A program made the translations under genes and the position numbers. Below the pieces are notes generated by a model. That model was not told the origin of the DNA and did not search any database. It was given only the letters and a program-made list of their open reading frames with translations. From Ligula intestinalis (lineage: Eukaryota > Platyhelminthes > Cestoda > Diphyllobothriidea > Diphyllobothriidae), in contig JAYGXS010000005.1 in NCBI GenBank assembly GCA_036362985.1, positions 24,512,242 to 24,576,241 on the forward strand: DNA of 64,000 bases. The letters run 5' to 3'. Every line of letters begins with the position of its first letter. Position 1 is the first letter of the stretch. Positions 32,130 to 44,780 of the stretch are shown piece after piece.

Positions 32130-35100
32130 TAATTGTGAACGCAATTCTTAAGCAAAATTGGTAAATGGGGCCCCGGTATCTTCTGAAGTGTCATCCCTGC
32201 TTGCTTCTTTCCATCAGAATCTGGCAGCTTAGACTAATAAGCTGCTCCTACAAAGCAACAAGACATAAACAGAAAATTACCATGGACGCGCCCAAGTCTT
32301 TCAGTTTCTGACGTTCTGTCCCAAAACTTTTGACGGAACAATGTACGAGCGGGCGAAAGTGACACCTGGATATTCGCCCACTTCGGGACTCGGTGCCAAG
32401 GTGGTCTTTCTACAGTCAGACTCATTGATGTTTCAACAAAAGAGGCCAAGGTTCAGGCTTTGGTATGCGTATTGTGCCATCAAATGGAATCAGGTGCTTA
32501 CTTTATAGAATGTGTCATCCCCCTTTCGTAGGACATAAATAAACGACAGAGCAGGTGGAAGAAATCAAAATGCTGGCTTTCCTTGGCCTCATTATCGGCC
32601 ATAAAATGTTTGCTGTCTTAAATACCAACCTGTTTGGGAAAACGGCAACTAGGACACACGTTGTGGTACCTATACTAACAACCACCTAATTAGCCAAAAG
32701 ACTGGAGCATATGGGCACCTGATCGAGCTGCACTGTAGTGAACGGGAAGAGGAAAATGGCGAAGCACACAAAATGGCATGGACTTTTAGTGCAAATCGGT
32801 CTCTGTGTGCATTCGTCCGAACTCCGTCCATAAGATAAACGCGAGGCTAAATATCACTGAGTCTCATTTAAATGAGTGCTTCCATGCATAAATAACGTCA
32901 GGGCGTTCCTCAGCCCTCTCCTAATATCACATGGTCTTCAAACTGCCGAGAGAGCGGAGGCAACCAGCAGATAATGAGACCAAAATACCCCTTGGCCCCA
33001 TAGGAGAGCTTAGCAGTCCCTCCCCGAATCTGTTCCACCTGCGAGAAAAAGCCAGCAGACTACTTCAAACGTGAACGGCCGAGCAGGCGGTAGTAGTTCC
33101 TAGAAATGACGCTAACTCTCAAGTCGCAATTCATTTGGCGAGCTCCCAACACACATTTCAGTTCAGCAAGACCGAAGTGCTTGCAAGGTTTGAAAACTGC
33201 TTGAGCCGCGGACTGCTTGAGTCATAATTCACTGTTTCTGCGCTACAAACGTGTGCACTGACATACCACCTGCATTGTCAACGCTGAGGTTTAGTTTGGC
33301 CAGGGACGGAGGAGGGAGCACATGCGACCACTGTTTTCAATGTTCTAACGGTGACTTCTGTGCTTGTCACCGTTTAAGTACCCCTGGCGTAAAACGGTGG
33401 CAGAGTTTATTGTGTTCAAAACCCGGAGTTGTAGTCTTAAGTGGCAGTTACCGGTGGCGTTGTTTAGGGCTGAATTTACCCACCTCGGGACGAAGCCTCG
33501 CAATGGGGCAGCCAGGCGGTGTCCTTGCAGTTCATGTGCAACTCACTGTATGCGATGCGGCAGTGGCTTATAAATGATTGTCAAGCGCGTCCGCCTGTGA
33601 CATTATTGGGTGCAGTGAAACAAGGTCACGTTTCATGTAAGGCACCCAATGGACTCGGTTGGGCACGCGAGTAGACCCATGTCCATAGGTTAAGGGTAAT
33701 CGCGTGGGCACAATCTCCGTCAAAGGCTTATGATCTGCAGCCAATCAATAAACTGATGCAGTTCGCTGGGCTACGTTTCGCAGGATGAGTGTTTCACACG
33801 ACGAGCTCCCTTTTGGAACTGATTAAAGTTATTACATGAGATTACACCGCATTCATATGTTACCTATATGGGGCGAGGGCTTCAAGTCACTTCATTTTCC
33901 ATATAAAATATATTGCAAATTTTAGTTTATTCGAGTGTCTCATTAGAAAGGAGAAGAACAAAACGATGATTTATTGTGGTTTCTTTTTCGCCCACAGAGT
34001 AACCAATGTTAACTTCGCTCGGGACCATATTAACCACTGCGAAAATAAGATAATTTAACAGTTCAGTGACTACTGATGGAAGTGCTATTTTTAGGCAACA
34101 TCCTAAATGCACTGGGATCCTGAATTCGACCTCGTAACCCCCAGGCAGGAGCTGCATGCTACTTTAGTCGATCCACAATAATTGCAGTAATTATAGACGA
34201 CAGCTGTTACAAATCTGAATCCCTACTATAATTTGCAGCTCCTTCGTTTTTCGTCAGTGTTTCTGCACATTGCAATGGCTTTTTTATCGCCACCTACCGA
34301 AGCGGTAATTTTCGCAATTCCGACATAAATTTCGTTGATTGGTTCGATAAAATGTTGGCACTTTTGTTTTATTTAGTTCTTTTGCGGTTCGAAGTGGGCA
34401 ATAACTTTACATAAACAAAGTCAGCGCAATAACGCAACAGGAAGGCAATGGAATCCATCACTATTTTGTCATAATTGCAGAAAACCCAAATACGTTGAGC
34501 GAAATAGATGATTGTTTTCTGAGGGTGGTAGCTCAAACACCCAGCGGCGATGGCGGTGAATGACGTTAGTTCAGAAATCATGGCCTACTAGAAGGTATCT
34601 GATCATGCACTTGATTGCAGTTAGCTTGAAGGTCACATAAGAGATAAAAACTGGAACCGGGGAAATTTAATCGAGAAATGACCTCGCGCTGAGTTCCGCA
34701 GTAAATACATACCGTCAATCAACTGCATCTAACTTTTTACTGAGATACATAACTTGAACCTCAACTACTAACGGCTTAATTAATTTCAACTCGTTCCTAC
34801 GTAGGATGAACAGTCAACAGTTTATGCAAATATTGTCTTATGCTAGATTCTTCGTGATCCAAGCATTTATTTCTAATGAAGCATTTCATATGGTACATGT
34901 TGAGTTGAGGTTTAGTGTTATTTTTATCGGTTTATCCTTAATTGAAGCATGTGAGCATATATTGTGTGATACTTAACCAGCAAAACACTTCGTATTTGAC
35001 AAAGGCACGCTCAAGTTACGTCAGAGATAAAGTTGCTGACGATCTGCGGAGAAATCCGTTGGCTCGCCAATGCGTAGAAACAAGCAGATGTTGGTTACCA

Positions 35101-35425
35101 AAAGTGCAGCATCGTGGCGAATAAAATTATAAATGACCAATATTCTCATCCAAGGGGCAACCGGACTTCGAACTTTTTGACGATTTCAGCTCTCCGGGGA
35201 CCAAAAAAACCTATTTAAAGTCACTGACGCATGACTGGAGCAGGGCGGTGCCAGTCACTATGAATTGGTCAACCTACCTATGTGTTCTGAGAAGTTAACC
35301 ATTGCAGGCCAGGCGGCTCTAAGTACTTTTGGGTAACTCACACTATCAAGTCAGCCGTGACCGCTGCAGATAAGCCTAGTTTCTCAGCAATTTTTATTCC
35401 CTCGGGTATGCGTAAGTATTACTAT
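32130..35425. other. LAR-type gene intron, no gene recognised
   Basis: A GC-richer patch at about 32230-33760 has several chance frames (32234-32449 minus; 33251-33577 plus) without a recognisable domain. It is probably old repeat material. The rest is AT-rich. Confidence 0.4.
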
Positions 35426-35429
35426 TGGG

Positions 35430-35612
35430 AGCTAACTGCGAAAATCGTGACTAACAACAAATTCGCATTTGCTGGCAGATTCCGCAGCCCATTTTATACT
35501 ATGTTCAGTTGGCCCAATTGCAAAATGTCGTGGCCTTAGTGGGAGTCAAACCCACACAGCAGGGGAAGAACTTTGCGCAGCTAACACTCTTACATTGAGC
35601 TACAAAGATCAC
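35430..35612 (-). repeat. tRNA-derived SINE-like element, copy 2
   Basis: On the minus strand, GATCTTTGTAGCTCAATGTAAG (A-box-like) is followed by the B box GGTTTGACTCC (35552 down to 35542). The tail 'gcaattgggccaactgaac' then 'atagtataaaa' matches copy 1 at 9255-9305. Homology across both head and tail makes it a SINE family rather than two stray tRNA pseudogenes. Confidence 0.62.
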
Positions 35613-35614
35613 CA

Positions 35615-36210
35615 TGTGCCGTGAATTAAATCACAGTTGGATCGACTTCACCCACTCAACTTACCGCTTGCCTTGAATCCACCAGTACAGAACAGCAAGC
35701 CAGCTGATGGAGCAATCAGGTAACTTATGATGCCTGTCTACGTTAAGGTAGCGATAAGCTGCTTATTTCTGCAGATTATGACAAAATACCACTGTTTAAC
35801 TTGCAAGGTGCGGACAGATGGACGTCTGAATTCCAGCTCTCTGAATTCTGCCGTAAAAAGCAGCTAGAACGTCATACTAGCCGTTTTCCGAACTATTTAT
35901 TGGCTGTATTCTAGTAGGTTGGTGACCCCCAGGAGGCTAAATAAGGCCGAAAACTGCCCCCTACCAAGATGTGGTGATTTTGTGATACAAAGGGAGTTTT
36001 TCAGCGGTCGCCCTTCTGATCAGTTCTACTGGTTAATATGAGAAGATAAATCGCCGTATTGACATAAACGGTCATACCACAGCACACAAATCACAACTAA
36101 AACCTTACGGACGACGGCCAGTGCAACAGCTGTAATTGTCACTCTTTTGGTTAAAAAGAACCCCAGTTAAGATCAGATTAACATTAAAAAACAGAATTCG
36201 ATACACTTAC
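35615..36210. other. LAR-type gene intron, nothing recognised
   Basis: No frame or repeat match was seen. Confidence 0.4.
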
Positions 36211-36543
36211 GGATTTCTGCGGTCTTAAATTCAATTGGATCACTGGGCGGTGAGAGGCCGACCTTCTTATTGACGGCTTGCACTCGGGCCGTGTAGGCTG
36301 TATAGGGACTGAGGTCCGTGAGATTGTAACTAACAAAACGCTGATCCTTCTCATCCAAGGGATGCTCCAGTACATTGATGTTGGTGATTTGGCGTTGGCC
36401 CAGGGCGCCGAGGTTATTGTCTTTGTTCTCCACCGTCAGGGTGAAGGATTCAATTTCGCTGGCTTTTTCGGACTTCCATCGAAGAACCGCAAAGGTGCCG
36501 CCAATTGGTCGAACGTCCAGCCATGCAGGTGGGTCAGGTAGAA
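36211..36543 (-). CDS. LAR: LAR-type RPTP exon: FN3-1 domain
   Basis: This 333-bp exon has acceptor TGCCCTCAG and donor GTAAGT, phase 1 in and 1 out, and encodes 111 codons that match one fibronectin type III repeat. It opens 'LPDPPAWLDV', has the B-strand tryptophan in 'FAVLRWKSEK', and the conserved E-F segment 'LSPYTAYTARVQAVN' followed by 'GLSPPSDPIEFKT'. LAR FN3-1 likewise follows Ig3 directly and has an L-S-P-Y core. The C-C' loop (ENKDNNLGALGQRQ) looks extended. Its last codon is split with the exon at 28346-28446, giving Pro. Confidence 0.88.
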
Positions 36544-36734
36544 CTGAGGGCAGAATGCAATTGGTTATACCAAATGGTGAACATGAGAGGGAGGGAGATG
36601 GCTTGTTAAATAATTTTCCAAGTTTTTGGATAGGCATAATTTACCAAGCCTTTTACGCAGTCACTATGAGGCTGCACAAATCGTTTGTGCAGTTCAGCGA
36701 ATATTATAATGCAAGCATTTAGAAGTTAAGTTAG

Positions 36735-36880
36735 GCAAACGAACGATTTCGACCAATTAATCATTAGGCAATGCACTAATTTAATGGGGGGTGGGTTAAA
36801 AAAAGCTGAAGTAACCGCTCAGTAGTAATTTGGGGTGATGAGGGGGGGAGAGGTGTTAAGGGATCAAAGGGGTTCTTCTG
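36735..36880 (-). repeat. Half of a hammerhead-bearing inverted-repeat element (family C)
   Basis: Minus strand 36767-36742 reads CTAATGA-TTAATTGGTC-GAAA-TCG-TTC, a hammerhead with G5 changed to A. The outward words 'ggtgttaagggatcaaagg' match 2680-2700. Confidence 0.55.
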
Positions 36881-37454
36881 CCAAAATAACTTCGTAAATG
36901 TACTTCCAGGAAACTCAAATAAAATATCAAGTGAAAAATTTGACCGTTTATTTGCAAACAACATAAATCCTATATCACACACGATTATTAAATTTGACGT
37001 AGGAATGACTTCTTGTGAAACGTCAGTTATGGTGGAATAGATGTAGGGAAAGTCTTTTTTCTTGAGGTTGCTTGAAGCCGCCTCAAGTTGTCCTTTACCT
37101 TATTTGTCTTAGACTGGTTCATCGAGGCATCTCATAGAAAAATAATCACAAGGGTTCGTGTTTGGAGCATTAAGTACTAAATTGCGGAAACAAGGTACGC
37201 ATTAACTTTGTTAGTGTAAAGTCTTTCTTGGCATCTTGATCCTCAGCCTCTTCCAAAAACGACGCCTCTGCTCTTTATGTGATCCGAGCTTGAGACTTTC
37301 ACGATTTAACATGGCTCGGAAGACTACAAACTGACACTGTTTGCAGACCACGCCATCAGCCCAAGTGTGTGTTGCATGTTTAGTGAACTGAGATTCAGAC
37401 GGCGACGACTTCTTCATAGCCGTTGATTTTTTTGAGTAATCATAGTGTTGTTAG

Positions 37455-37500
37455 GCGAATGAATGTCTTCGATAAATAAATCGTCAGACAATATAACAAT
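37455..37500 (-). ncRNA. Hammerhead motif in left arm (family C)
   Basis: CTGACGA (37487 down to 37481), weak stem II, GAAG (37470-37467), ACATT, C17 at 37461. The 15.1/16.1 pair is G-U and one stem III pair is C-A. Cleavage is doubtful. Confidence 0.5.
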
Positions 37501-37904
37501 ATAAGGGAGGATAGAGTTAACGAAAGTTAAAGCAACCAATCAGCAGCCTCATTAAGCCAATCTTGCATGCACAAAAGACGTTTGTAACGACCTTAAGGCT
37601 CCCGTGGCCGAAGACTACTTCAATATCCGCTCCCAGACCTCTTATCACGCCGCGAAAAGAAGAGGAGGCCCCGACAGCAAGCATCCTAGGCCACTCATGC
37701 CATCACAAGGCGAGGACACCTTGCGCCCGTCCACTTCCCAAAAAAAGGTGAGCCAAGGACGATGGGACGAAATGAATTAATTGTCGGACGCATTCGTCAC
37801 CCCACCCTTTCCTCTATATGGTCTCCAATGAAGACAAGAATTTGACCTTTTTGATCCCTTGTCACCTCTGCTAAAATATTCGTTAACTCTATCCTCCCTA
37901 ATAT

Positions 37905-37955
37905 TATTGTATTGTCTGATGATGAATTAATCGAAAACGTTCGTTTGTGTAGGTA
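37905..37955 (+). ncRNA. Hammerhead motif in right arm (family C)
   Basis: CTGATGA (37916-37922), short stem II (GA/TC), GAAA (37933-37936), ACGTT forming a loopless AAC/GTT stem III, and C17 at 37942. The core is intact. Such short stem III hammerheads, known from PLEs, are thought to act mainly as dimers. Stem I is weak here. Confidence 0.6.
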
Positions 37956-37964
37956 GACTTTGGG

Positions 37965-40900
37965 GCATATGCTCTGTCAACATAGCTTGCCATTCTCATG
38001 GGGTATTTGCATGTCATGCCAGGTAATTTGTGCTAGTGGTCTTTTAATGACAGGGCCGTAAGGCGAATGAAAGCTGAAGAAGGGTACTCAGGAAGAGAAA
38101 ACTATTAAAGGCGTTTCTCCAAACGGGCATATTCTTTTTGCTCGGCTCCCTGAATATCTCCGTCCGCAGAAGAGCGGGAAAACGGAAACTGACTCCGCAG
38201 CATGCAACTCTGAAAAATTCAGAATTTTACCAGTAAAAGTGTTGTAAATGAATGAAATCATATGAGCTAGAACAACCAAAAAGCTGTTCAGGTTTAAGAC
38301 GATTTTTGCAAAAAATATGTGAATACGAATATCCTTCAGACGTAATACTATGTTTGGATCATTTTATGTGAACAAACGTTTTCTTTTCTGCTATTTCTTG
38401 CTTTCAGTCAGTGATTTAAGACAATAACAGGTAGAATACAGCCTAAGTCCATGTAAGCCCGCATTCAAGCAATACGTATGAACTCCAAAGTAATTGTTAA
38501 CGCTCCAATCAATAAGTTAAAAAGGAACCAAGGGGCAAAGTATTAAGTCATTAGGCGGTAACCTTCGACGTCACAAATACGTAAGTATCCTGATATTCCT
38601 AAAACTCGTTTTGTAATTATACCTGTGCTGGATCAAGTTGCTCTTGTTTTTAGTTGTTCGTTTTCTGATAAAATCTTTATTTTAAAAATACTGATGATGA
38701 GTTAAGTCGAAATCGCTGAAGTAACTTGCATCTGTGTCAAACCCCGTCGAGACGTCATGTCTCATACGTTTGGTCTTGGGTCGCATGGCAACTTACGTTA
38801 TTAGAGCACTATCGGTGCAGTACTACCAAACATTATATGAGTGCCCTTCTGCCAATAAAAAAACAATTCAAATATGAACACTTCTAGGTATTCATTACTG
38901 TTGACAATTTGGATAACCAGTTGTCCTGCAAAGCCTTCGACGCCATGCAGGTTATGTCCTATTTAAATTTCCTATTAAAGGATTGCTGTTACCTCAGTTT
39001 ATCTTGCTATGAAAAATCCTACGATTCTCTAAGGTAACACACGCTTATCTTCAAACGCAGTTCACGCAGTACAACACCGTCCAGCGGCAACAAACCTTTG
39101 ATCAGAAAGCTTTGCATTCCCCCTTGGTTTTCAGAAAAGTGCAAAAGGCAATTATTATATTGACAGAAAATTACCCATGCATATTGAAACTTTGATGCAT
39201 AATTCATCGACTGTGAGGTGATAGCATTGAAAGCGTTTGCCATATTGTGGTTTCTGTGCTAACTGCATGATTTTCGATGAGGAAGGGATTCATCAATTTA
39301 GCATGAAGTCGAAGAGTGTTTAATTTTAGTTCAGGAATTATTGATAGATTCGACTAAGGCAAAACTCCTGCACCTTGCTTTAATTGTACAGCTTTCTAGT
39401 AACAAAAGGCCATCAAGCATATATGTTGAAATAAAATGATCGATGGGAAGATAGTGATTAGACGCCAACGAAATGGGAGATTGCCGTCCAATTTTACCCA
39501 TTTAGAAGCTAAAAGCTAATGCGTTCAGGTGGAAGGCTCAAAGGATTCATAATCATATTAAGCGTAATGGAAAAAGCAGACGCTCAACAATAAGGCTTGA
39601 CAAGCCCTAATGCACCACTGGCTGTACTGGGACATTAAAAAACGGTAGCGTTCGCATACAATCACCCTAATTTAGTGACTTGCATCCTGGCCAGGAATTT
39701 GAAAGCTGCCAAAAATCAGCATTCAAGCCTAAAAGCTTTTGGTCTAGTTTATAGCAACGTCATAATTCACGCTGAATAAGCGAGTCCATTTCTTTTCTTC
39801 GGGAAGAACTCATAAGATTCTGCACTTATGCAAATAAAAGAACTAGTATTTTAACGACTTGGTCACCGTTAATGCTCATACAAGCAGACAACTACTCCAA
39901 ATTTAACAGAAATAAACATTCAAAAGGGATGAGGTAAACACATTAATTACTAACCTTTTCCAAAAACAGTAAGAAATTACTTGTGGCGGATATAATGGGA
40001 GTTTATCTGATTTTGGAAGCAATAAGTAATTGGGAAATTCCATCGAAATGTTTAAAAAATGAGCCTATGACATGAAAAAGGCCTTATAGTAATATAAAGT
40101 AAGCACAGACACAAAGTAAAAAGTTTTTTGGTACTATAAGTAGGGAAGAAAAACTCTATCGCGAAATTTTACGCCGCAAGGCTACTATATTGTCCGTAAA
40201 TCTCGCGTGAACATCTCTAAGTTGATTCTGCTCATTGTAATCCTGTCCATTCGGTACACATAACTAACATTGATCCATTTATAATTGACTTAAATCCTTA
40301 TTCATACAATTTGAAACTGTGGGTAATTTAAAACTGTATTGGGCATGTGAAAAAATCTTGAAGAAAGAAGGAAAGATAATCAACCCCCTAAATTAATAAG
40401 TAAGTTATTAGTCAAAAAATTATGAAAACTCACTTATTGCAGTACCCATTGCTAAGCTTATCAAGTTTTAAACGCTAAACAGTAACTTTCTGAAAAGATT
40501 TTACCTCTTAAATAAAGTGGCCACATGTTCCTAGCATTAAACAAAACACTTTCGGATGGGAGATATTGCGTGCTGTCACCCCTCAAAGGTAAGCATAGAG
40601 TCAAAATTACTTTAGGTTTACGAGCACAATCATCGAGACTACAAGCTTTTGGAGTTTTCGTTTCAACTTCTTACTCTGTAAAAATTACTTTGTTCTTTTG
40701 AATAACTCAACGATATTTGTCTGGTTTGACAATTGGTAGCCATCAAGTGTCTGTTTAAGGTTACATTTTAATGCATTTATGATAAAAAAAATTACGAAGT
40801 GTTTAGCTACTTGACCGTTTAATACAGAATAAATTGAAATGGAACGAATAATATTAAGAAAAGCATACTTGTAAAAAGTCCATATAAGTGCAAAAGAAAC

Positions 40901-43900
40901 TGCCTGCTTGGATGTTATATTGAAAAAATTAAAAGTAGATACCTTACGCCCAAAAGACTTAGCTGCTTTTTGACATTGTGGTCAGAGTGGACCTCTGGAG
41001 CACGACGATTGTACATGCCAACCAAACTTCCACTAGCCGTTGTATCCCTTTGGTTAAAAGGGCAAAATAAATCAGGAATTGACCTTGCTTGAATTTTAAG
41101 TTTGCAGGTTCGCACAAATAACTGATTTGTTTCCTTTATGAGAGACCTTTTAAGTATTTTCGGAAATTTTCTAATCTGCTTTTGTTCCGTTTTCGTTTAT
41201 TAAAAAAAAGTTAAGGCTTAATTTATACTAGATCGATATATCTTTGTACTTGGCTAAAACGAACTGCGCGCTATGTGCAGTAGACGCCTTCAAATTAATC
41301 TTTAGCTAAAAAGGCACATTTTCATTACATAAACCTTCGTATAGCCTGCTTATGGCACTGCAAGTTTTTAAAAAATACGTCTCAAACTTGTAAAAAATAT
41401 GAAATGCTTAAAAATGCCTTATTTGCGCTTGTAATGGCACATTTATTCATTAACATTTTGATCAACATGCAAAATTTATTTCATCTGTGCCCTTCTTATT
41501 GACGGTGTAACCAAAAAAAACAAGAAAATCAGTAAGATTTATTGTAACAGTAGCTTAATTATTACGCCCCACGTACCCCTATTCTCAGCATTTTGTCCTG
41601 TGGTAACGGTGGCTAATGGATTTTTATTGGTAAAGAAGTAGGATAGGCAGTGGAATATACTTTAATAACTGCTTTCTACATTTTATTTTAATTTACTTAA
41701 AAATGATGTTGATTTATACATGGTGCTTCTACTTGTCTCTATAACCGATAAACGCATAAGGGAAAAACCTGATTATCAAAATGCAAGTTTGTCGAAATTT
41801 CTGAAAAAATAGAAATGATGGTAAGGAGGTCCTCTACTTCAATTTACCCGAGGTCCAAGTTACCGTTCTGGATTAAGATAAGTATAGTTCTTGGCGCGAA
41901 GCGCCGCACACACCTTCATTTTACATTTGTAACAGCTTTTTCCCAGCGGCCGCGGAAAAAAACTAAGGTGCATTTTTCCTATTTGCACTTCTACAATTTT
42001 TTTTTCACTGCTTATTCTATTTCAAAACTCCACCACCTCCATAATGAAAAACTGTGCTGACAGAATATGATCAAAGGAGCCTATAAAAATGCCACTGTTA
42101 AGACAGGACACCCTCATTATATCTCCCTCAGTTTTTGCCGACTCAAAGTAAGACATTGGCGTCGCTGTTGAGGTTGCGGTACCTGCCATTTAAAAGGCGT
42201 TGATCATGTAAGCATGAAGCCTTTGAAACATTGATATATTAGATTACAAAGCCACTTAATTTTCAATCGGAAACAAAGATTATATTATTTTTTTTTTTCC
42301 TGTATTCCTGGATCTCATGTGCTTCGAAAAAAATTTAATACGAGAATTGGGTTATCTATCATAATATCTGAGATTTTCTTACATACGATTATTTTTTAAA
42401 CTTGATCGGTAATTCAACAAAACCACCCATCCTCATAATACCCGTATGATCGGGGTTTACTTACAGGACTATTTATGATGCATCTTCAGACAGAATAGTC
42501 TTTTTATTGGCGTTTTTGTCAAAAAATTGCAAGTGTTTATCGATTTTCACAAGAAAACCCTTTTTATTTCGACATTTGCTGTCCTTCCATCGGATAGGTA
42601 TGCATCTTTTGGTTCCGTAGGCCTTTCTGCGTGCAGTTAACCAATAGCGTTTTGTTTCACTGCAAATTACGTCGACGAGATTTCAACCTTAATATAGGCA
42701 GCAGATCATACAAATATTATACAGTAGCCGCCAAAGACAATGCAACGCTAAATATGAAATTTGGCTGGACTTATAGCATATATTTAAAGACACCATTGTG
42801 ATTAATTCAGATAACTGAAGTCTGTGGAAGCCTTTTTACTTTGTTAAATCGTCATTAGGTTAGGTTTTTTAAGAGAAATAACTATTAGTTTTGAGGAACT
42901 TGGAAGTGGTCTCATTCGGAAGTAATTTTGTTATGCTAATACGAAAGGGAGAACCAAACTGCACATAAATTTTGATGATACTAAGAATAAACTCAAAATT
43001 AAGCAAAATAGGTATCGAAAAAATTTTCAACAAAATTATTCAGATTGAAATGAAGCCAAGTTAAAGGAACCAAATTTGTTCGCAGTAACATTAAACAGTT
43101 GTTTTTAAGAAATTATATTGAGCAATACTGTTAATTTTTTTTGGACAAAATTAAATAAAAGCAGAGTGTTTGTTTGCATGCAGCAATGAACCTCAAATGT
43201 CCTTTGATAAAAATTAAATGTTTGACATGTTCTCGCGTATTAAATATATAAAAAAAGTTCTTATTGAAGTTGAGTCATGAATAAAAATAGTTTTTTGTAT
43301 ACTTTACGTTCCCCTTTTACTTTGTTTTGAAACGGAACAGGCGAAAGAATAATAAATATTTCGTAAAATGGCATTATAGATCGCCAGTTTTTTTTAATTC
43401 ACTGGTTTATGTCTTAAAGTGCAATTAATATTCTCATGCAGAATTTATTCCATTATAAAAAGAAAAGAAAGTTCTTTTAGCGCCAGTCAAATTGAATCGT
43501 TAATCTTCAGAAGGCATAAAGTAATTCTCAAAATTCTTAAATTTTATCATGACATTACGTTGGAAAATCATAATATACGCAGAAGTTTATCAGCCGGAGA
43601 TCTAATCAAAGCAATTTCTTAGATACAACCTTTAATGAAAGGTCTTAAAATAATCTGAGGAATAACAGTTTCAGAGTTCTACTGCTGACATGATTCACTC
43701 TCGCCATTGTGGTTTGCTGTTTCGAGGCATTTCTAGAAATGAGCAACATGGTCATCATTCTAAGAACGATTTTCCAAAAGCAATTTATTTCGGTAAATTC
43801 TCTTTATGTTTAACTAATTTTAAAGTTTTTGGTGTAAACGTCAAACAGATGTACAATTTATGAATTGATCAATGAACAAAATAAAATAAGGAAAATGATG

Positions 43901-44475
43901 ACACTTTTTTCAGTGATATTCAATGAATAGTTAACCGGTAAGAACAAAGTTCAAAGAATATTTTGAATAACGAAAAATTCTTTCATTGTAACGAAGGTGG
44001 TTGCCTCAAGTTTTCAACGTAACACAATATCTAAATTTATTGTTCTAATTAAGAGCTCTTTTTCTCGCCTCTAGAACCACGTGATTATCGATAAAAAAAT
44101 TTCTTTCTTTACAAACACTAAGTGATTCCTATAGTTCTTTCAAGTACTTAATATGTCCTATGCTGTTCATGATTATTTCTATGCTTTCGTAAAAACATTC
44201 ACACTGATATTTGAGTTATCATCAAATTTATACAAATTTAGAAAAATTGCATGGTCTATGGCAACCACTGTACATTTCGCATTCTAAATGTTGCTTTATC
44301 CGTTTGTCTTCTTTCTTATTGTTCGTTTGACTTTTTCTAATTGTTTTCCATCTATAATTTTCCCTTTTTCTAACGATCGTGTTCTAGGCCTGCTGATGGC
44401 TGGTAAGCAGTCGACAGGAATAAGAAGATAATCTTGGGCCACTTTCATCTGCTCACAGCCTCGCCCTCCAATTAG
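37965..44475. other. AT-rich LAR-type gene intron, almost nothing recognised
   Basis: Very AT-rich DNA with chance frames only. At 38691-38715 a CTGATGA...GAAA pair at hammerhead spacing is present, but the cleavage segment (TCGCTGA) does not fit. Confidence 0.5.
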
Positions 44476-44780
44476 CACGTTGTTAAGTAAAAAGGGCCGT
44501 CAGTTGAAAACTCTGCCAAACTGCAGTTTTTAGAGATACGAGATAGAACTCTTCGATAAGGCGTAGCGAGAGCAACACGATGTCCGGACGCCGGGCGGCC
44601 GACTCTGGTCCCTTGCAATCCCGATGATAGCATCAGAGGTGGTAGTGAGACGGTTTATGGGAGTGTGCAGGCATGAACAAAATTGTCGGCATAATCTAAG
44701 GAGCTGTAATAAGTAAAAAGGCGGCTTGTCTAATCAGACCCATTGGTCAGCCGCAGGACTGATACTGCCGTTAAATTTAA
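44380..44780. other. GC-rich island of unknown origin in AT-rich intron
   Basis: The stretch around 44575-44620 (ccggacgccgggcggccgac) is much richer in GC than its flanks. No frame or repeat match was recognised. It may be a fragment of an inserted element. Confidence 0.35.

Larger units (their letters stand above)
37441..37960. mobile_element. Inverted-repeat element with a hammerhead motif in each arm (family C)
   Basis: The left arm (about 37441-37530) and right arm (about 37868-37955) are reverse complements: 'gggaggatagagttaacga' occurs at 37505 and as 'cgttaactctatcctccct' at 37881. Each arm ends in a hammerhead facing outward. The interior frame 37563-37751 has no recognisable domain and is rich in Lys, Arg and Pro. 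No transposase was found, so it is probably non-autonomous. Confidence 0.7.

Noticed and set aside
38691..38725. CTGATGA...GAAA at hammerhead spacing
   Set aside because: The cleavage segment TCGCTGA lacks a valid H17, and stem I does not pair. Kept only as a note in the region entry.
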